Shown: positions 1 through 9,414, counted from the stretch's first letter. The stretch is DNA of 64,000 nucleotides from Formosa sp. L2A11 (GCF_009796865.1 NZ_CP047028.1:3286001-3350000); one strand, 5' to 3'. Made by a program: numbers and translations. The notes: a model not told the origin generated them from the sequence alone.

Positions 1-635
1 AAAGCCATGGCTACTTTTTTAGCGGGTGTAATACGGTCTTCGCCATAGAGAATCATACTATGACTAATATCTATCATGAGTACTGTACTCATTTGTGATT
101 TATGAAGTGTTTCTTCGACCACCAAATCATCTTCGGTAAGATTAAAATTTCCTATACCATGATTAATTTGTGCGTTTTTTAAGCTTTCTGTAATCGATAC
201 TTTATCTAAAGCATCTCCAAATTGATAGCTTCTAAATTCTCCAGTATGCTCATCTCCTGTTCCCAGAGATTTACTTTTATGGCCTCCAGAACCGTTTCGT
301 TTTAGTTTACCAAAAATATTGTTTAAAGCTTGTTGCCTGATAGCACGCTCTGTTTTTGCAGTAATTTTTGTTCCGCCGCTACCATCTTCATCAATTTCGT
401 CTTTTATATACCCTTTCTTTTTAAGATCTTCAATAAAATCGTCTATAGTATATTCTGCGGTTGTTAACTTATATTCTTTATCTAGGTCACGCAGCCAACT
501 TATGGCTTCGTCAAAATCTCCAGAAGTATGTGTAATTAGTTCTTTAAATATTTCAAAAAGGGTATCGAATGGCGATTTATTTTCCGCCTCAAAAACCTGA
601 AATACAAAGCCTTTTTTGTGAATGTTCTTTTTCAT
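1..635 (-). CDS. VWA-domain protein, 5' part only
   Basis: The reverse complement reads as one open frame from an ATG at 635 to the window edge, so about 211 N-terminal residues are present and the C-terminus lies outside. The protein begins MKKNIHKKGF, has a charged helical N-terminal region, and near residue 190 carries DISHS, which matches the metal-binding DxSxS (MIDAS) motif of von Willebrand factor A domains. Proteins of this kind in Bacteroidota are cytoplasmic and often sit beside MoxR-type AAA ATPases, but no such neighbour is visible here. The forward frame at 319-600 is a shadow of this gene. The VWA call is good; the function is unknown. Confidence 0.7.
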   Translation of the reverse strand, partial: MKKNIHKKGFVFQVFEAENKSPFDTLFEIFKELITHTSGDFDEAISWLRDLDKEYKLTTAEYTIDDFIEDLKKKGYIKDEIDEDGSGGTKITAKTERAIRQQALNNIFGKLKRNGSGGHKSKSLGTGDEHTGEFRSYQFGDALDKVSITESLKNAQINHGIGNFNLTEDDLVVEETLHKSQMSTVLMIDISHSMILYGEDRITPAKKVAMA

Positions 636-693
636 AGCGTTATAAAAATAGTAATTAAAGAGATAAATCTTTGCGCTTTCACATAACTTTATA

Positions 694-735
694 ACTAAAA
701 AAAAGTTGAATAGCATTTTACAACCATTCAACTTT
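694..735 (-). terminator. Rho-independent terminator of the fnr-type gene
   Basis: A 10-bp inverted repeat, AAAGTTGAAT (702-711) and ATTCAACTTT (726-735), is followed on the minus strand by a T-rich run. It lies 31 bp past the stop codon of the Crp/Fnr gene and separates it from the VWA gene. Confidence 0.75.
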
Positions 736-765
736 ATCTTTTTAAAAAATTAGGACAAATTATAA

Positions 766-1443
766 TTACTCCATCAATTCCAATTCTTCGTATTTCATTA
801 TTTCAATTTTCTTTCCTGAAGTTTTAATTAAACCTTCTTTTTTAAACTGAGATAGCGTTCTAATTACAGATTCTGTTGCTGTACCTACAATACTTGCAAA
901 ATCGTCTCGAGATAAAGTTACCTTTAAATGTTTACTTTCATCTACACCAAAATTATCATATAAATACAAAATAATTTCTGCTAAACGTTTTCTAACAGAT
1001 TTCTGAGCCATATTTACAATAGTAATCTCTGCTTCTTTTAAATCTGTAGCCATACGCTTTAAGACGCTAAAAGAGAATTCGCTATTTTTTAATAAATCTT
1101 GTAAAATCTCCTGTTTCGGAATAAAACAAACGTCCATATCATTTAACGCTGTTGCTGTTAAATTAGCTGTTTGGTTAATAATTACGGAACGCTGCCCAAG
1201 AAGTTCTCCTTTTATAACGAGTTTAACAACTTGATCTTTACCTTTCTCTGTTAATTTAGTTAATTTACAAACCCCCGAACCTATACAATACACACCATTA
1301 AGCATATCTCCTTCTTTAAAAATAACTTCGCCTTTTTTAATTTGCTTAGTTACCTTACAACTAGAAATATTTTTAATCTCTTCTCCCTTCAACATTTTTA
1401 AAGCACTAAGCTTCCTCACCATGCATTGTTCGCAATCACTCAT
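766..1443 (-). CDS. fnr: Crp/Fnr-family transcription regulator, FNR-like
   Basis: The 225-residue protein has an N-terminal cyclic-nucleotide-binding beta-roll (about 25-140) and a C-terminal winged helix-turn-helix (LSRDDFASIVG... at about 167-195). Cys4, Cys7, Cys29 and Cys106 could be the four ligands of an oxygen-sensing [4Fe-4S] cluster as in FNR: a CxxC pair, a nearby Cys and one in the effector domain. The gene is divergent from the cbb3 oxidase operon, and ATGA-N6-TCAT palindromes sit in the shared promoter, before ccoS and before a gene at 43 kb. It is therefore the likely oxygen-responsive regulator of these genes. A TACTTTTG -7 box lies at 1466-1473. Cluster binding is inferred, not shown. 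Confidence 0.85.
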   Translation of the reverse strand: MSDCEQCMVRKLSALKMLKGEEIKNISSCKVTKQIKKGEVIFKEGDMLNGVYCIGSGVCKLTKLTEKGKDQVVKLVIKGELLGQRSVIINQTANLTATALNDMDVCFIPKQEILQDLLKNSEFSFSVLKRMATDLKEAEITIVNMAQKSVRKRLAEIILYLYDNFGVDESKHLKVTLSRDDFASIVGTATESVIRTLSQFKKEGLIKTSGKKIEIMKYEELELME

Positions 1444-1465
1444 CCTTAAAAAATTTAATTAGTAA

Positions 1466-1473
1466 CAAAAGTA
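1466..1473 (-). promoter_or_regulatory. -7 box of the fnr-type gene
   Basis: The minus strand reads TACTTTTG, a perfect match to the Bacteroidota TAnnTTTG -7 element, 22 bp before the fnr start codon. The FNR palindrome at 1482-1495 lies 8 bp further upstream, between the -33 and -7 regions, which would suit autorepression. Confidence 0.5.
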
Positions 1474-1481
1474 GTGAAACC

Positions 1482-1495
1482 ATGACAAATATCAT
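1482..1495. promoter_or_regulatory. FNR-type operator, site 1 (fnr/ccoI)
   Basis: ATGACAAATATCAT is an ATGA-N6-TCAT inverted repeat between the divergent fnr and ccoI genes. A -7-like box, AACCTTTG at 1518-1525, begins 22 bp after its end, which puts the operator centre near -42 of the expected start point. That is the classic class II FNR/CRP activator position. The same palindrome and spacing recur at 3938 and 43027. Confidence 0.7.
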
Positions 1496-1538
1496 ATTTT
1501 TGTAAGCCCCTATTTTAAACCTTTGGACAATAAAAAAG

Positions 1539-3926
1539 ATGAGTGAAATTTCGGAAAACAAGATATGCTACCATTGCGGTAATAGCTGTGACGATACTGA
1601 GATTATCTTCGACGAAAAGTCTTTTTGCTGTAATGGTTGTAAAACGGTTTATGAAATTTTTTCTGAAAGCAATCTTACTGCATACTACGATCTTCAAAAA
1701 TCCCCTGGAGCCATCCCTAAAATTAATGAAGGGAAGTTCGATTTTTTAAAAGATGCTCAGATTCTAGAAAAACTTTTAGAGTTTAATGATGAATCTATAC
1801 AGATTGCTACGTTGTATATTCCGCATATTCACTGTAGTTCTTGTATTTGGATTTTAGAAAATTTACATAAATTAAATCCAGAAATTACAAGCTCTCAAGT
1901 TAATTTTAATAAAAAAACAGTTCGTATAACGTACCAATCTGAAACGACTTCTTTAAAAGATGTCGTACTGCTTTTAAGCACCATTGGTTATGAACCTTAT
2001 ATTAGTTTAGATGATTATAGTGACGGTAAAAAGCATATAAACCGTTCTATGATTTACAAATTAGGAATTGCCGGATTTGCTTTTGGAAATGTTATGTTTC
2101 TATCGTTCCCGGAATATTTTGAAGTTAATGAGTTTTGGCTAAACCAATATAAGCCCGTTTTTAGGTGGCTTATGTTTGCCTTTTCGCTTCCTGTAGTATT
2201 TTATGCCGCCCAAGATTATTTTATTTCGGCTTTTAAAGGCCTACGTGCAAAAATATTGAATATAGATGTTCCCATAACCATAGGTATTCTTGTGCTATTT
2301 ATTAGAAGCACCATAGAAATTACATTAGATATGGGACAAGGATTCTTTGATAGTTTAACAGGACTTGTTTTCTTTTTATTGTTAGGAAAATTTTTTCAGC
2401 AAAAAACATATTCTTTTTTATCCTTCGAGCGCGATTACAAATCGTACTTTCCTATTGCTGTAACTAAAATTGTATCTGAAACCGAAGAAATTCCAATACA
2501 AATTTACGATATTAAAAAAGGAGACCGTTTACTTATTCGTAATGAAGAATTAATTCCTGTAGATGGTATTTTAATTAACGGACATGCCTCTATTGATTAT
2601 AGTTTTGTAACAGGAGAATCTGAAGCCATCGAAAAAAATTCTGGAGACAAATTATTTGCTGGAGGAAAACAAACGTCCGGAAGCATAGAAATGGAAGCTT
2701 TAAAAGAAGTAAAACAAAGCTACCTCACACAACTTTGGAGTCACGATATCTTCAACAAAAACAAAGAGGAAGCTTTTGTAAATTTAACAAATACCATAAG
2801 TAAACGATTTACAGTTTCTATTTTAAGCATTGCAGTACTTTCTACCATATTTTGGTTGTTTTACGATTCTAGTAAAGCTATGAATGTGTTTACTGCCGTT
2901 CTTATTATTGCTTGTCCTTGTGCCTTAGCTTTAGCTGCTCCTTTTACCTTTGGAAATATGCTACGTATTTTTGGAAAGCATAAATTCTATTTAAAAAACG
3001 CAAGTGTTATTGAACAATTAGCGACTATAAACACTATTATTTTTGATAAAACAGGAACAATTACATCTAATAAAAAAAGTACCGCAACTTATGATGGTGT
3101 TCCGTTAACAACAGCTGAAGAACGTTTGCTAAAAAACACACTTCGAGGGTCTAACCACCCGTTAAGCAGAACACTTTACGATATTTTAAAAGCAAATGAT
3201 ATTGTGACATTAGATTCTTTTGAAGAACATATCGGGCAAGGTGTACAAGCATCATTACGAGAAAATAATATAAAAGTAGGATCTGCTAATTTTGTTGGTA
3301 AAACAGAATTAATAAAATCGTTACAAACTAGCGTACACATAAGTAGTAATAATGATTACAAGGGAAAATTTACATTTTACAATAGCTACAGAACCGGACT
3401 TTCTAAACTTTTTAATGAATTAAAAAAACATTACGATTTAGCTATTCTTTCAGGAGATAACGAAGGCGAACTTAATAACTTAAAAAAGATACTTCCTACA
3501 AAAACAAAATTGCTATTTAATCAAAAACCTCAGGACAAATTAGAGTACATAAAATACCATCAAACAGAAGGCGCTAAAGTATTAATGCTTGGAGATGGAT
3601 TAAACGATTCTGGAGCTTTAGCACAAAGCGAAGTAGGAATTGCCTTGTCTGAAAACATAAATATATTCTCTCCTGCTTGTGACGGTATAATGGATGCCTC
3701 TGTTTTCCGTAAATTAGAACAATTCTTAATAGCATCAAAAACAGCAATAAGGATAATAAAATGGAGTTTTATACTATCTTTATTATACAACATAATAGGG
3801 CTCTACTTTGCTATAACAGGGCAACTTGCGCCGGTTATCGCTGCCATATTAATGCCTTTAAGTTCTATTAGTATTGTGGTATTTACAACCATTGCTTCTA
3901 ACTGGGCTGGGAGAAAATTAGTTTAG
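1539..3926 (+). CDS. ccoI: Copper-exporting P1B-ATPase for cbb3 oxidase assembly
   Basis: The 795-residue protein is a heavy-metal P-type ATPase. It has an N-terminal cysteine-rich metal-binding domain (CYHCGNSC and CCNGC within the first 45 residues), an HMA-like segment with CSSC near 105, eight predicted membrane helices, the TGES actuator motif, the intramembrane CPC motif (Cys459-Pro-Cys461), the phosphorylation site DKTGT (Asp503), an HP dipeptide in SNHPLS and the hinge GDGLND. In the CcoI/FixI family such pumps deliver copper for the binuclear centre of cbb3 oxidase. It is first in the oxidase operon, with ccoS 73 bp downstream. It is probably induced by the FNR-type regulator through site 1. 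Confidence 0.93.
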   Translation: MSEISENKICYHCGNSCDDTEIIFDEKSFCCNGCKTVYEIFSESNLTAYYDLQKSPGAIPKINEGKFDFLKDAQILEKLLEFNDESIQIATLYIPHIHCSSCIWILENLHKLNPEITSSQVNFNKKTVRITYQSETTSLKDVVLLLSTIGYEPYISLDDYSDGKKHINRSMIYKLGIAGFAFGNVMFLSFPEYFEVNEFWLNQYKPVFRWLMFAFSLPVVFYAAQDYFISAFKGLRAKILNIDVPITIGILVLFIRSTIEITLDMGQGFFDSLTGLVFFLLLGKFFQQKTYSFLSFERDYKSYFPIAVTKIVSETEEIPIQIYDIKKGDRLLIRNEELIPVDGILINGHASIDYSFVTGESEAIEKNSGDKLFAGGKQTSGSIEMEALKEVKQSYLTQLWSHDIFNKNKEEAFVNLTNTISKRFTVSILSIAVLSTIFWLFYDSSKAMNVFTAVLIIACPCALALAAPFTFGNMLRIFGKHKFYLKNASVIEQLATINTIIFDKTGTITSNKKSTATYDGVPLTTAEERLLKNTLRGSNHPLSRTLYDILKANDIVTLDSFEEHIGQGVQASLRENNIKVGSANFVGKTELIKSLQTSVHISSNNDYKGKFTFYNSYRTGLSKLFNELKKHYDLAILSGDNEGELNNLKKILPTKTKLLFNQKPQDKLEYIKYHQTEGAKVLMLGDGLNDSGALAQSEVGIALSENINIFSPACDGIMDASVFRKLEQFLIASKTAIRIIKWSFILSLLYNIIGLYFAITGQLAPVIAAILMPLSSISIVVFTTIASNWAGRKLV

Positions 3927-3937
3927 ATAATTAAAAC

Positions 3938-3951
3938 ATGATAAAAGTCAT
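3938..3951. promoter_or_regulatory. FNR-type operator, site 2 (ccoS)
   Basis: ATGATAAAAGTCAT is a second ATGA-N6-TCAT palindrome, in the 73-bp gap between ccoI and ccoS. A -7-like box, TACATTTA (3974-3981), begins 22 bp after it, exactly as at site 1. This would give the structural oxidase genes their own oxygen-regulated promoter. Confidence 0.7.
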
Positions 3952-3999
3952 ATTTTGAATACAAGAACCCATTTACATTTACCAATTAATTAAACAGCA

Positions 4000-4194
4000 A
4001 TGAGTGTTATTTATATATTACTAGGAGTTAGTGTAATTGTAGCGTTAGTGTTTTTTATTGCATTTATTTTTGCTGTAAAAAGCGGACAATACGACGATAG
4101 CTACACGCCCTCTGTACGCATGCTGTTTGAAGATGAATTAATTAAAGAAGAAACAACCAAAAAGAAAACCATACTAACAAAAAAGAATAATTAA
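4000..4194 (+). CDS. ccoS: cbb3 oxidase assembly protein CcoS
   Basis: This 64-residue protein has one N-terminal membrane helix (MSVIYILLGVSVIVALVFF) followed by a short charged cytoplasmic tail with the usual SGQYDD turn. Size, topology and position between ccoI and ccoN fit CcoS, which in proteobacteria is needed to load heme and copper into the catalytic subunit. It stops 8 bp before ccoNO and has an FNR-type operator 49 bp upstream. Confidence 0.88.
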   Translation: MSVIYILLGVSVIVALVFFIAFIFAVKSGQYDDSYTPSVRMLFEDELIKEETTKKKTILTKKNN

Positions 4195-4202
4195 CTCTCA
4201 CT

Positions 4203-6383
4203 ATGGAAATACAACAATTCTACTACGATAATAAAATCGTTAAAAAATTCATTTATGCAACCATTTTTTGGGGTGTAATTGGAATGGCTGTAGGTCTGCT
4301 ATTAGCCTACTTCTTCCTATTCCCTAACCTAACCGAAGGTATCTCTTGGTTAAGTTTTGGTCGATTAAGACCTTTACATACCAATGCTGTTATTTTTGCT
4401 TTTGTTGGTAATGCCATATTTGCAGGTGTTTATTATTCCTCGCAGCGTCTTCTTAAAGCCAGAATGGCAAGTGATGTATTAAGTAATATTAACTTTTGGG
4501 GTTGGCAACTTATTATTGTGTCTGCCGCAATTACACTTCCTTTAGGATATACATCTACTAAAGAATATGCAGAATTAGAATGGCCTATAGATATTGCTAT
4601 TGCAGTAGTTTGGGTTATTTTTGGATGGAATTTAATTGCAACACTTTTAAAACGTAGACAACGTCACTTATATGTAGCTATTTGGTTTTACTTAGCAACC
4701 TTTGTTACCGTAGCTGTACTACATATTTTTAATAGTTTAGCTTTACCAGTAAGTTTCTTAAAAAGTTACTCTGTTTACGCAGGTGTGCAAGATGCCTTAG
4801 TACAATGGTGGTACGGACACAATGCCGTAGCATTCTTTTTAACAACACCTTTCTTAGGATTAATGTACTACTTTGTTCCTAAAGCAGCGAACAGACCAGT
4901 ATATTCTTATAAATTATCTATTGTTCACTTTTGGTCTTTAATCTTTATTTATATCTGGGCTGGACCTCACCATTTATTATACTCTGCATTACCAGAATGG
5001 GCACAAAACTTAGGTGTTGCCTTTTCAATCATGTTATTAATGCCGTCTTGGGGTGGTATGATAAACGGATTATTAACTTTAAGAGGTGCATGGGACAAAG
5101 TAAGAACAGACCCTGTTTTAAAATTCATGGTTGTAGCGATTACCGGATATGGTATGGCTACTTTTGAAGGACCACTTTTATCTCTTAAAAGTGTAAATGC
5201 TGTTGGTCACTTTACCGATTGGATTATTGCTCACGTTCACGTTGGTGCATTAGCATGGAACGGATTCTTAACCTTTGGTATGATTTATTGGTTAGTTCCA
5301 AGATTATTTAAAACAAAATTATACTCTATAAAACTAGCAAACATACACTTCTGGATAGGTACTTTAGGTATTGTAATGTATGCGCTTCCTTTATATGTTG
5401 CTGGATTTTTACAAGCAAGTATGTGGAAACAATTTAATCCAGATGGTACACTTGTTTACGGTAACTTCCTAGAAACAGTAACAGAAATTATCCCTATGTA
5501 TGCCATGCGTGCTGTAGGTGGTACTTTATACTTAACAGGTTTACTTGTATTGGTATATAACATAATTGTAACGATAAAACATGGATCTGCTGTAACAGAC
5601 GAATTAGCAGAAGCACCTGCATTAGAGCGTGTTTCTAAAAGACGTGTAGCAGGAGAAGGTTTCCATACTTGGTTAGAACGTAAACCAATTCAATTAACAA
5701 TTTTAGCAACTATCGCAATTTTAATTGGAGGTATAATTCAAATTGTACCTACTATAATGATTAAATCTAACATCCCAACAATAAGTAGTGTAAAACCTTA
5801 TTCACCATTAGAGCTTGAAGGTCGTGATATTTACATAAGAGAAGGTTGTGTGAGTTGTCACTCGCAAATGATTAGACCTTTTAGAAGTGAGGTAGAACGT
5901 TACGGAGAATACTCTAAAGCAGGAGAATATGTATACGATCACCCATTCCTTTGGGGAAGTAAACGTACTGGTCCAGATTTACACCGTATTGGAGGTAAAT
6001 ATTCAGATAACTGGCACTTAAACCATATGTACGATCCACAAAGTACATCAAGTGGTTCTATCATGCCTTCTTATAAATGGATTGTTAGAGATAAATTAGA
6101 TAAATCTGAAACAGAGAAAAAAATGAAAGTTATGGTCGCTTTAGGCGTACCTTATTCTGAAGAAGAAATAGCTAATGCACAACAAAGTATGCTAGAACAA
6201 GGAACTACTATTGAGAAAAACTTATATAGTGATCCTGATTTTGCTGAAACGTACGAAAACGACAAAAAATCGGCTGCAGAAAGTGGTAGTGATTTTGTTG
6301 AAATGAAAAATCGTGAAATAGTAGCTCTTATTGCTTACTTACAACGATTAGGAACAGACATTAAAGTAAAAGAAGTAGAATAA
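4203..6383 (+). CDS. ccoNO: cbb3 oxidase fused subunit I/II (CcoN-CcoO)
   Basis: The first roughly 470 of 726 residues are the polytopic heme-copper catalytic subunit CcoN. Heme and copper histidines lie in LHTNAVIF, WWYGHNAV, GPHHLLYS and IIAHVHVGALAW. After one more membrane helix (about 495-515) a CcoO domain follows, with a c-type heme motif CVSCH at 549-553 and the CcoO stretch SQMIRPF. Together they form the proton-pumping, high-oxygen-affinity terminal oxidase in the inner membrane. CcoN and CcoO are separate genes in proteobacteria, while the fused form is common in Bacteroidota, so the fusion is lineage-typical and not a sequencing artefact. The next gene, ccoQ, starts 15 bp downstream. 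Confidence 0.95.
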   Translation: MEIQQFYYDNKIVKKFIYATIFWGVIGMAVGLLLAYFFLFPNLTEGISWLSFGRLRPLHTNAVIFAFVGNAIFAGVYYSSQRLLKARMASDVLSNINFWGWQLIIVSAAITLPLGYTSTKEYAELEWPIDIAIAVVWVIFGWNLIATLLKRRQRHLYVAIWFYLATFVTVAVLHIFNSLALPVSFLKSYSVYAGVQDALVQWWYGHNAVAFFLTTPFLGLMYYFVPKAANRPVYSYKLSIVHFWSLIFIYIWAGPHHLLYSALPEWAQNLGVAFSIMLLMPSWGGMINGLLTLRGAWDKVRTDPVLKFMVVAITGYGMATFEGPLLSLKSVNAVGHFTDWIIAHVHVGALAWNGFLTFGMIYWLVPRLFKTKLYSIKLANIHFWIGTLGIVMYALPLYVAGFLQASMWKQFNPDGTLVYGNFLETVTEIIPMYAMRAVGGTLYLTGLLVLVYNIIVTIKHGSAVTDELAEAPALERVSKRRVAGEGFHTWLERKPIQLTILATIAILIGGIIQIVPTIMIKSNIPTISSVKPYSPLELEGRDIYIREGCVSCHSQMIRPFRSEVERYGEYSKAGEYVYDHPFLWGSKRTGPDLHRIGGKYSDNWHLNHMYDPQSTSSGSIMPSYKWIVRDKLDKSETEKKMKVMVALGVPYSEEEIANAQQSMLEQGTTIEKNLYSDPDFAETYENDKKSAAESGSDFVEMKNREIVALIAYLQRLGTDIKVKEVE

Positions 6384-6398
6384 ATAAATTATTTAATC

Positions 6399-6596
6399 AT
6401 GTTAAGCTTCGTAAAAAATTATATGGATAGTATTGCGGGTATAGAAATATACCCAATACTGTCATTACTAATATTCTTCGGATTTTTTGTTGTCCTATTT
6501 TGGTGGGTTCTTACCGCTAAAAAAGAATACATAGACTCTGTAAGCGATCTTCCTTTAGACAAAGATAACCACCACCAAAACGAAACCACATTATGA
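6399..6596 (+). CDS. ccoQ: cbb3 oxidase small subunit CcoQ-like
   Basis: A 65-residue protein with a single membrane helix (about 17-40) and a short hydrophilic, His/Asn-rich tail. It lies between ccoNO and ccoP and overlaps ccoP by 4 bp (ATGA), so the two are translationally coupled. Size and place fit FixQ/CcoQ, the small subunit that stabilises the complex. Sequence conservation in this family is weak, so the call rests mainly on context. Confidence 0.8.
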   Translation: MLSFVKNYMDSIAGIEIYPILSLLIFFGFFVVLFWWVLTAKKEYIDSVSDLPLDKDNHHQNETTL

Positions 6597-7486
6597 GAAA
6601 ACACATTCCATCATACATTAGAGTACCCGTCCTATTCTTTTTAATAGCGGGATTAGTTGAATACTTTGTAGATTCAGGAAACGAGCCTGCTTTTATAAAA
6701 TACCCAATAGTATTGGTGTTTTTAATTTTGGTTTTAGTTGTAATTATGTCTATTGAAGGTATTGTAAGTGCCTTAGACAATATATTATTCCAAAGTTTAG
6801 ATGAAGAAGGAAAAGCAAGATACATTGCAAATAGAGACAAGACGCCTAAATTTATTCAATGGCTAAAAGACACTTATATTAAGTCGTTAGGACAAAAACC
6901 GCTGACTCAGGAAAGTGAAATTATTTTAGACCATGATTACGATGGTATTCACGAATTAGACAATTCACTTCCGCCATGGTGGAAATATGCATTTATTATG
7001 TCTATTATATTTGCTATAGGTTACCTTTTTAAATATGAAGTTTTTAATGGTGATAACCAAATAGATGAATATAACACAGAACTTGCAGATGCAAAAATTG
7101 CAATTGAAGAATACAAAAGAACAGCTAAAGATTTAGTTGATGTAAATACCGTAACCTTATTAACCGATGCTTCAGACATTAATGCTGGTAAAGCAACGTT
7201 TCAAGCAAACTGTGTTGCCTGTCACATGGCAGATGGTGGAGGTGGTATTGGACCAAACCTTACCGATGATCACTGGATTTTAGGAGGAGGTATTAAAAAT
7301 GTATTCCATACTGTTAGCGAAGGAGGACGAGACGGAAAAGGAATGATTGCTTGGAAACAAAGTTTAAAACCAGCACAAATAGCACAAGTTGCTAGTTATG
7401 TTTTAAGCTTACAAGGCACAACTCCTGCAAAACCAAAAGATCCACAAGGTGACATTATTTGGGTAGCAGAAGAAATTGCTGAATAA
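6593..7486 (+). CDS. ccoP: cbb3 oxidase cytochrome c subunit CcoP
   Basis: The 297-residue protein has two N-terminal membrane helices (about 8-25 and 36-58), a linker, a third helix around 130-150 (WWKYAFIMSIIFAIGYLF) and one periplasmic cytochrome c domain with CVACH at 207-211 and an axial Met further on (GMIAWK). It passes electrons to the CcoNO catalytic core. Proteobacterial CcoP carries two CxxCH motifs; only one is present here. It overlaps ccoQ by 4 bp and is followed 35 bp later by ccoG. Confidence 0.92.
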   Translation: MRKHIPSYIRVPVLFFLIAGLVEYFVDSGNEPAFIKYPIVLVFLILVLVVIMSIEGIVSALDNILFQSLDEEGKARYIANRDKTPKFIQWLKDTYIKSLGQKPLTQESEIILDHDYDGIHELDNSLPPWWKYAFIMSIIFAIGYLFKYEVFNGDNQIDEYNTELADAKIAIEEYKRTAKDLVDVNTVTLLTDASDINAGKATFQANCVACHMADGGGGIGPNLTDDHWILGGGIKNVFHTVSEGGRDGKGMIAWKQSLKPAQIAQVASYVLSLQGTTPAKPKDPQGDIIWVAEEIAE

Positions 7487-7521
7487 ATAACAAATAAAAT
7501 TTTACATAACCACATAAAATA

Positions 7522-8946
7522 ATGGAAACGCCAAAGCAAGAAGTATTTCGAGATACTATTGGTACAATAACTGAAGACGGAAAACGTGCATGGGTACATC
7601 CTAAAAAACCTAGTGGTAAGTATTACGATAAGCGTAAATTAGTTAGTTATTTTTTATTAATCATTTTAATTGCATCTCCGTTTATAAAAATTAACGGTAA
7701 TCAATTTTTAATGTTTAATGTATTAGAACGTCGTTTTAATATTTTTGGATTTCCATTCTGGCCACAAGATTTTAAACTCTTTGTAGTGTCGCTTTTAATT
7801 GGTGTGGTATTTATAACACTATTTACGGTCGCTTTTGGTCGTATCTTTTGTGGTTGGATTTGTCCGCAAACTATTTTTATGGAAATGGTTTTCAGACGTA
7901 TAGAATACTGGATAGACGGAGACCGTGGTAAACAATTACGTTTAGAACGTCAATCTTGGGATGCAGAAAAAATAAGAAAACGCCTTTTAAAATGGTTTTT
8001 ATTTATTTTAATTTCATTCTTTATCGCCAATGTATTTCTAGCCTATTTAATTGGAGGAGACGAGGTTTTATCTTACATAAAAGAAGGCCCAGCAAATCAT
8101 ATTGGAACATTAATACCACTAGCCATTTTTACCGCTGTTTTCTACTTTATTTTTACTTGGTTTAGAGAACAAGTATGTATTATAGCTTGTCCTTACGGAA
8201 GACTTCAAGGTGTTTTATTAGACGATAAATCTATTATTGTTGCCTACGACCACAAACGTGGTGAAGGTGAAAATGGAAGAAAAAAATTCCGTAAAAACGA
8301 AGACCGTGAAGCACTTGGTAACGGAGACTGTATAGACTGTAAACAATGTGTTAACGTCTGCCCTACCGGAATAGATATTAGAAACGGTACACAATTAGAA
8401 TGTATTAACTGTACAGCTTGTATAGACGAATGCGATACTATTATGGATAGTGTTGGATTACCTAAAGGCTTAATTAGATATGCTAGTGAAGACGAAATTG
8501 AAAAGAAAGAAAAATTTAAATTCAATACGCGTTTAAAAGCTTATACTGCAGTTTTAGTTGTTTTGTTACTTGTTTGGGGCGCAATGCTATTTACAAGAAA
8601 CGATTTAGAAGCTACAGTTTTAAGACTTCCTGGACAACTATACGAACACAAAGAAAATAACGTTATTAGTAATGTGTTTACCTATAAATTGATAAACAAG
8701 ACTAATGATGATATTGAAGATGTTACTTTTAAATTAGTTGGTTATCCTGGAGAATTAAAACTAGTCTCTGCAACAGATAATTTTGTTGTACCTGGACAAG
8801 GTTTAGCAGAAGGTACATTGTTTATCGAGATTAAACAATCCGACTTAAAAGGAGATAAAAATAAATTAAAATTAGAGGTTTATAGTCACGATAAATTAAT
8901 CGAAACGACAACCGTTAGCTTTTTAGGACCTAGAAGCTATAAATAA
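7522..8946 (+). CDS. ccoG: cbb3 oxidase accessory ferredoxin-like protein CcoG
   Basis: The 474-residue inner-membrane protein matches the FixG/RdxA/CcoG family. Membrane helices lie around 40-60 and 85-110, CGWICPQT near 115 and ACPYG near 220 mark the membrane cysteine motifs, and a double 4Fe-4S ferredoxin domain covers about 268-312 (CIDCKQCVNVCP and CINCTACIDECD). An immunoglobulin-like periplasmic C-terminal domain follows another helix. CcoG is thought to reduce Cu(II) to Cu(I) during oxidase biogenesis. It lies in the usual ccoNOQP-GH order. Confidence 0.95.
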   Translation: METPKQEVFRDTIGTITEDGKRAWVHPKKPSGKYYDKRKLVSYFLLIILIASPFIKINGNQFLMFNVLERRFNIFGFPFWPQDFKLFVVSLLIGVVFITLFTVAFGRIFCGWICPQTIFMEMVFRRIEYWIDGDRGKQLRLERQSWDAEKIRKRLLKWFLFILISFFIANVFLAYLIGGDEVLSYIKEGPANHIGTLIPLAIFTAVFYFIFTWFREQVCIIACPYGRLQGVLLDDKSIIVAYDHKRGEGENGRKKFRKNEDREALGNGDCIDCKQCVNVCPTGIDIRNGTQLECINCTACIDECDTIMDSVGLPKGLIRYASEDEIEKKEKFKFNTRLKAYTAVLVVLLLVWGAMLFTRNDLEATVLRLPGQLYEHKENNVISNVFTYKLINKTNDDIEDVTFKLVGYPGELKLVSATDNFVVPGQGLAEGTLFIEIKQSDLKGDKNKLKLEVYSHDKLIETTTVSFLGPRSYK

Positions 8947-8966
8947 TACTTAAAGCATATAATGTT

Positions 8967-9413
8967 ATGAGAATAAATTGGGGAACAGGAATTGTTATTG
9001 CTTTTGGTTGTTTTATTACATTCATCTTATATTTAGTAATAAATATGATGACCGATAAAGAATACCACCACGATATGGTAGTAGACGATTATTATAAGAA
9101 GGAGCTCACACTTCAAAGTGATATTAATAAAGAAGAAAATGCTTTAAAATTAGATAAGAATGTAACTTGGTCGCATACAGATAATGGTATTCTTATACAG
9201 TTTCCAAACGCTATGAATGTATCTGAAATTAGCGGAACAGTATCTTTATACAGACCTTCTAATAAAACTCTAGATTTTGATTTACCAATAACCCTAAGCA
9301 ATCACACCTTATTAATTCCAAAAGATAAATTGGTTAATGGGCGCTGGGATTTAACTATAGATTGGAAAAATAACGATACCAGTTATCTTTATAAGAAATC
9401 TCTAGTATACTAA
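8967..9413 (+). CDS. ccoH: FixH/CcoH family protein
   Basis: The 148-residue protein has one N-terminal membrane helix (about 5-27), then a conserved YYKKEL segment and a periplasmic beta-rich domain, as in FixH. It follows ccoG by 20 bp and is separated by 1 bp from the SafE-like gene. FixH/CcoH proteins are required for stable assembly of cbb3 oxidase. The call is supported by both sequence and operon position. Confidence 0.88.
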   Translation: MRINWGTGIVIAFGCFITFILYLVINMMTDKEYHHDMVVDDYYKKELTLQSDINKEENALKLDKNVTWSHTDNGILIQFPNAMNVSEISGTVSLYRPSNKTLDFDLPITLSNHTLLIPKDKLVNGRWDLTIDWKNNDTSYLYKKSLVY

Positions 9414-9414
9414 A

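Noticed and set aside
319..600. 93-codon open frame on the plus strand
   Set aside because: It lies opposite the VWA gene, whose minus-strand frame is continuous and carries a recognisable MIDAS motif.
4203..6383. CcoN-CcoO fusion as a sequencing frameshift
   Set aside because: The junction is a clean in-frame linker with an extra membrane helix, and the fusion is usual in Bacteroidota.
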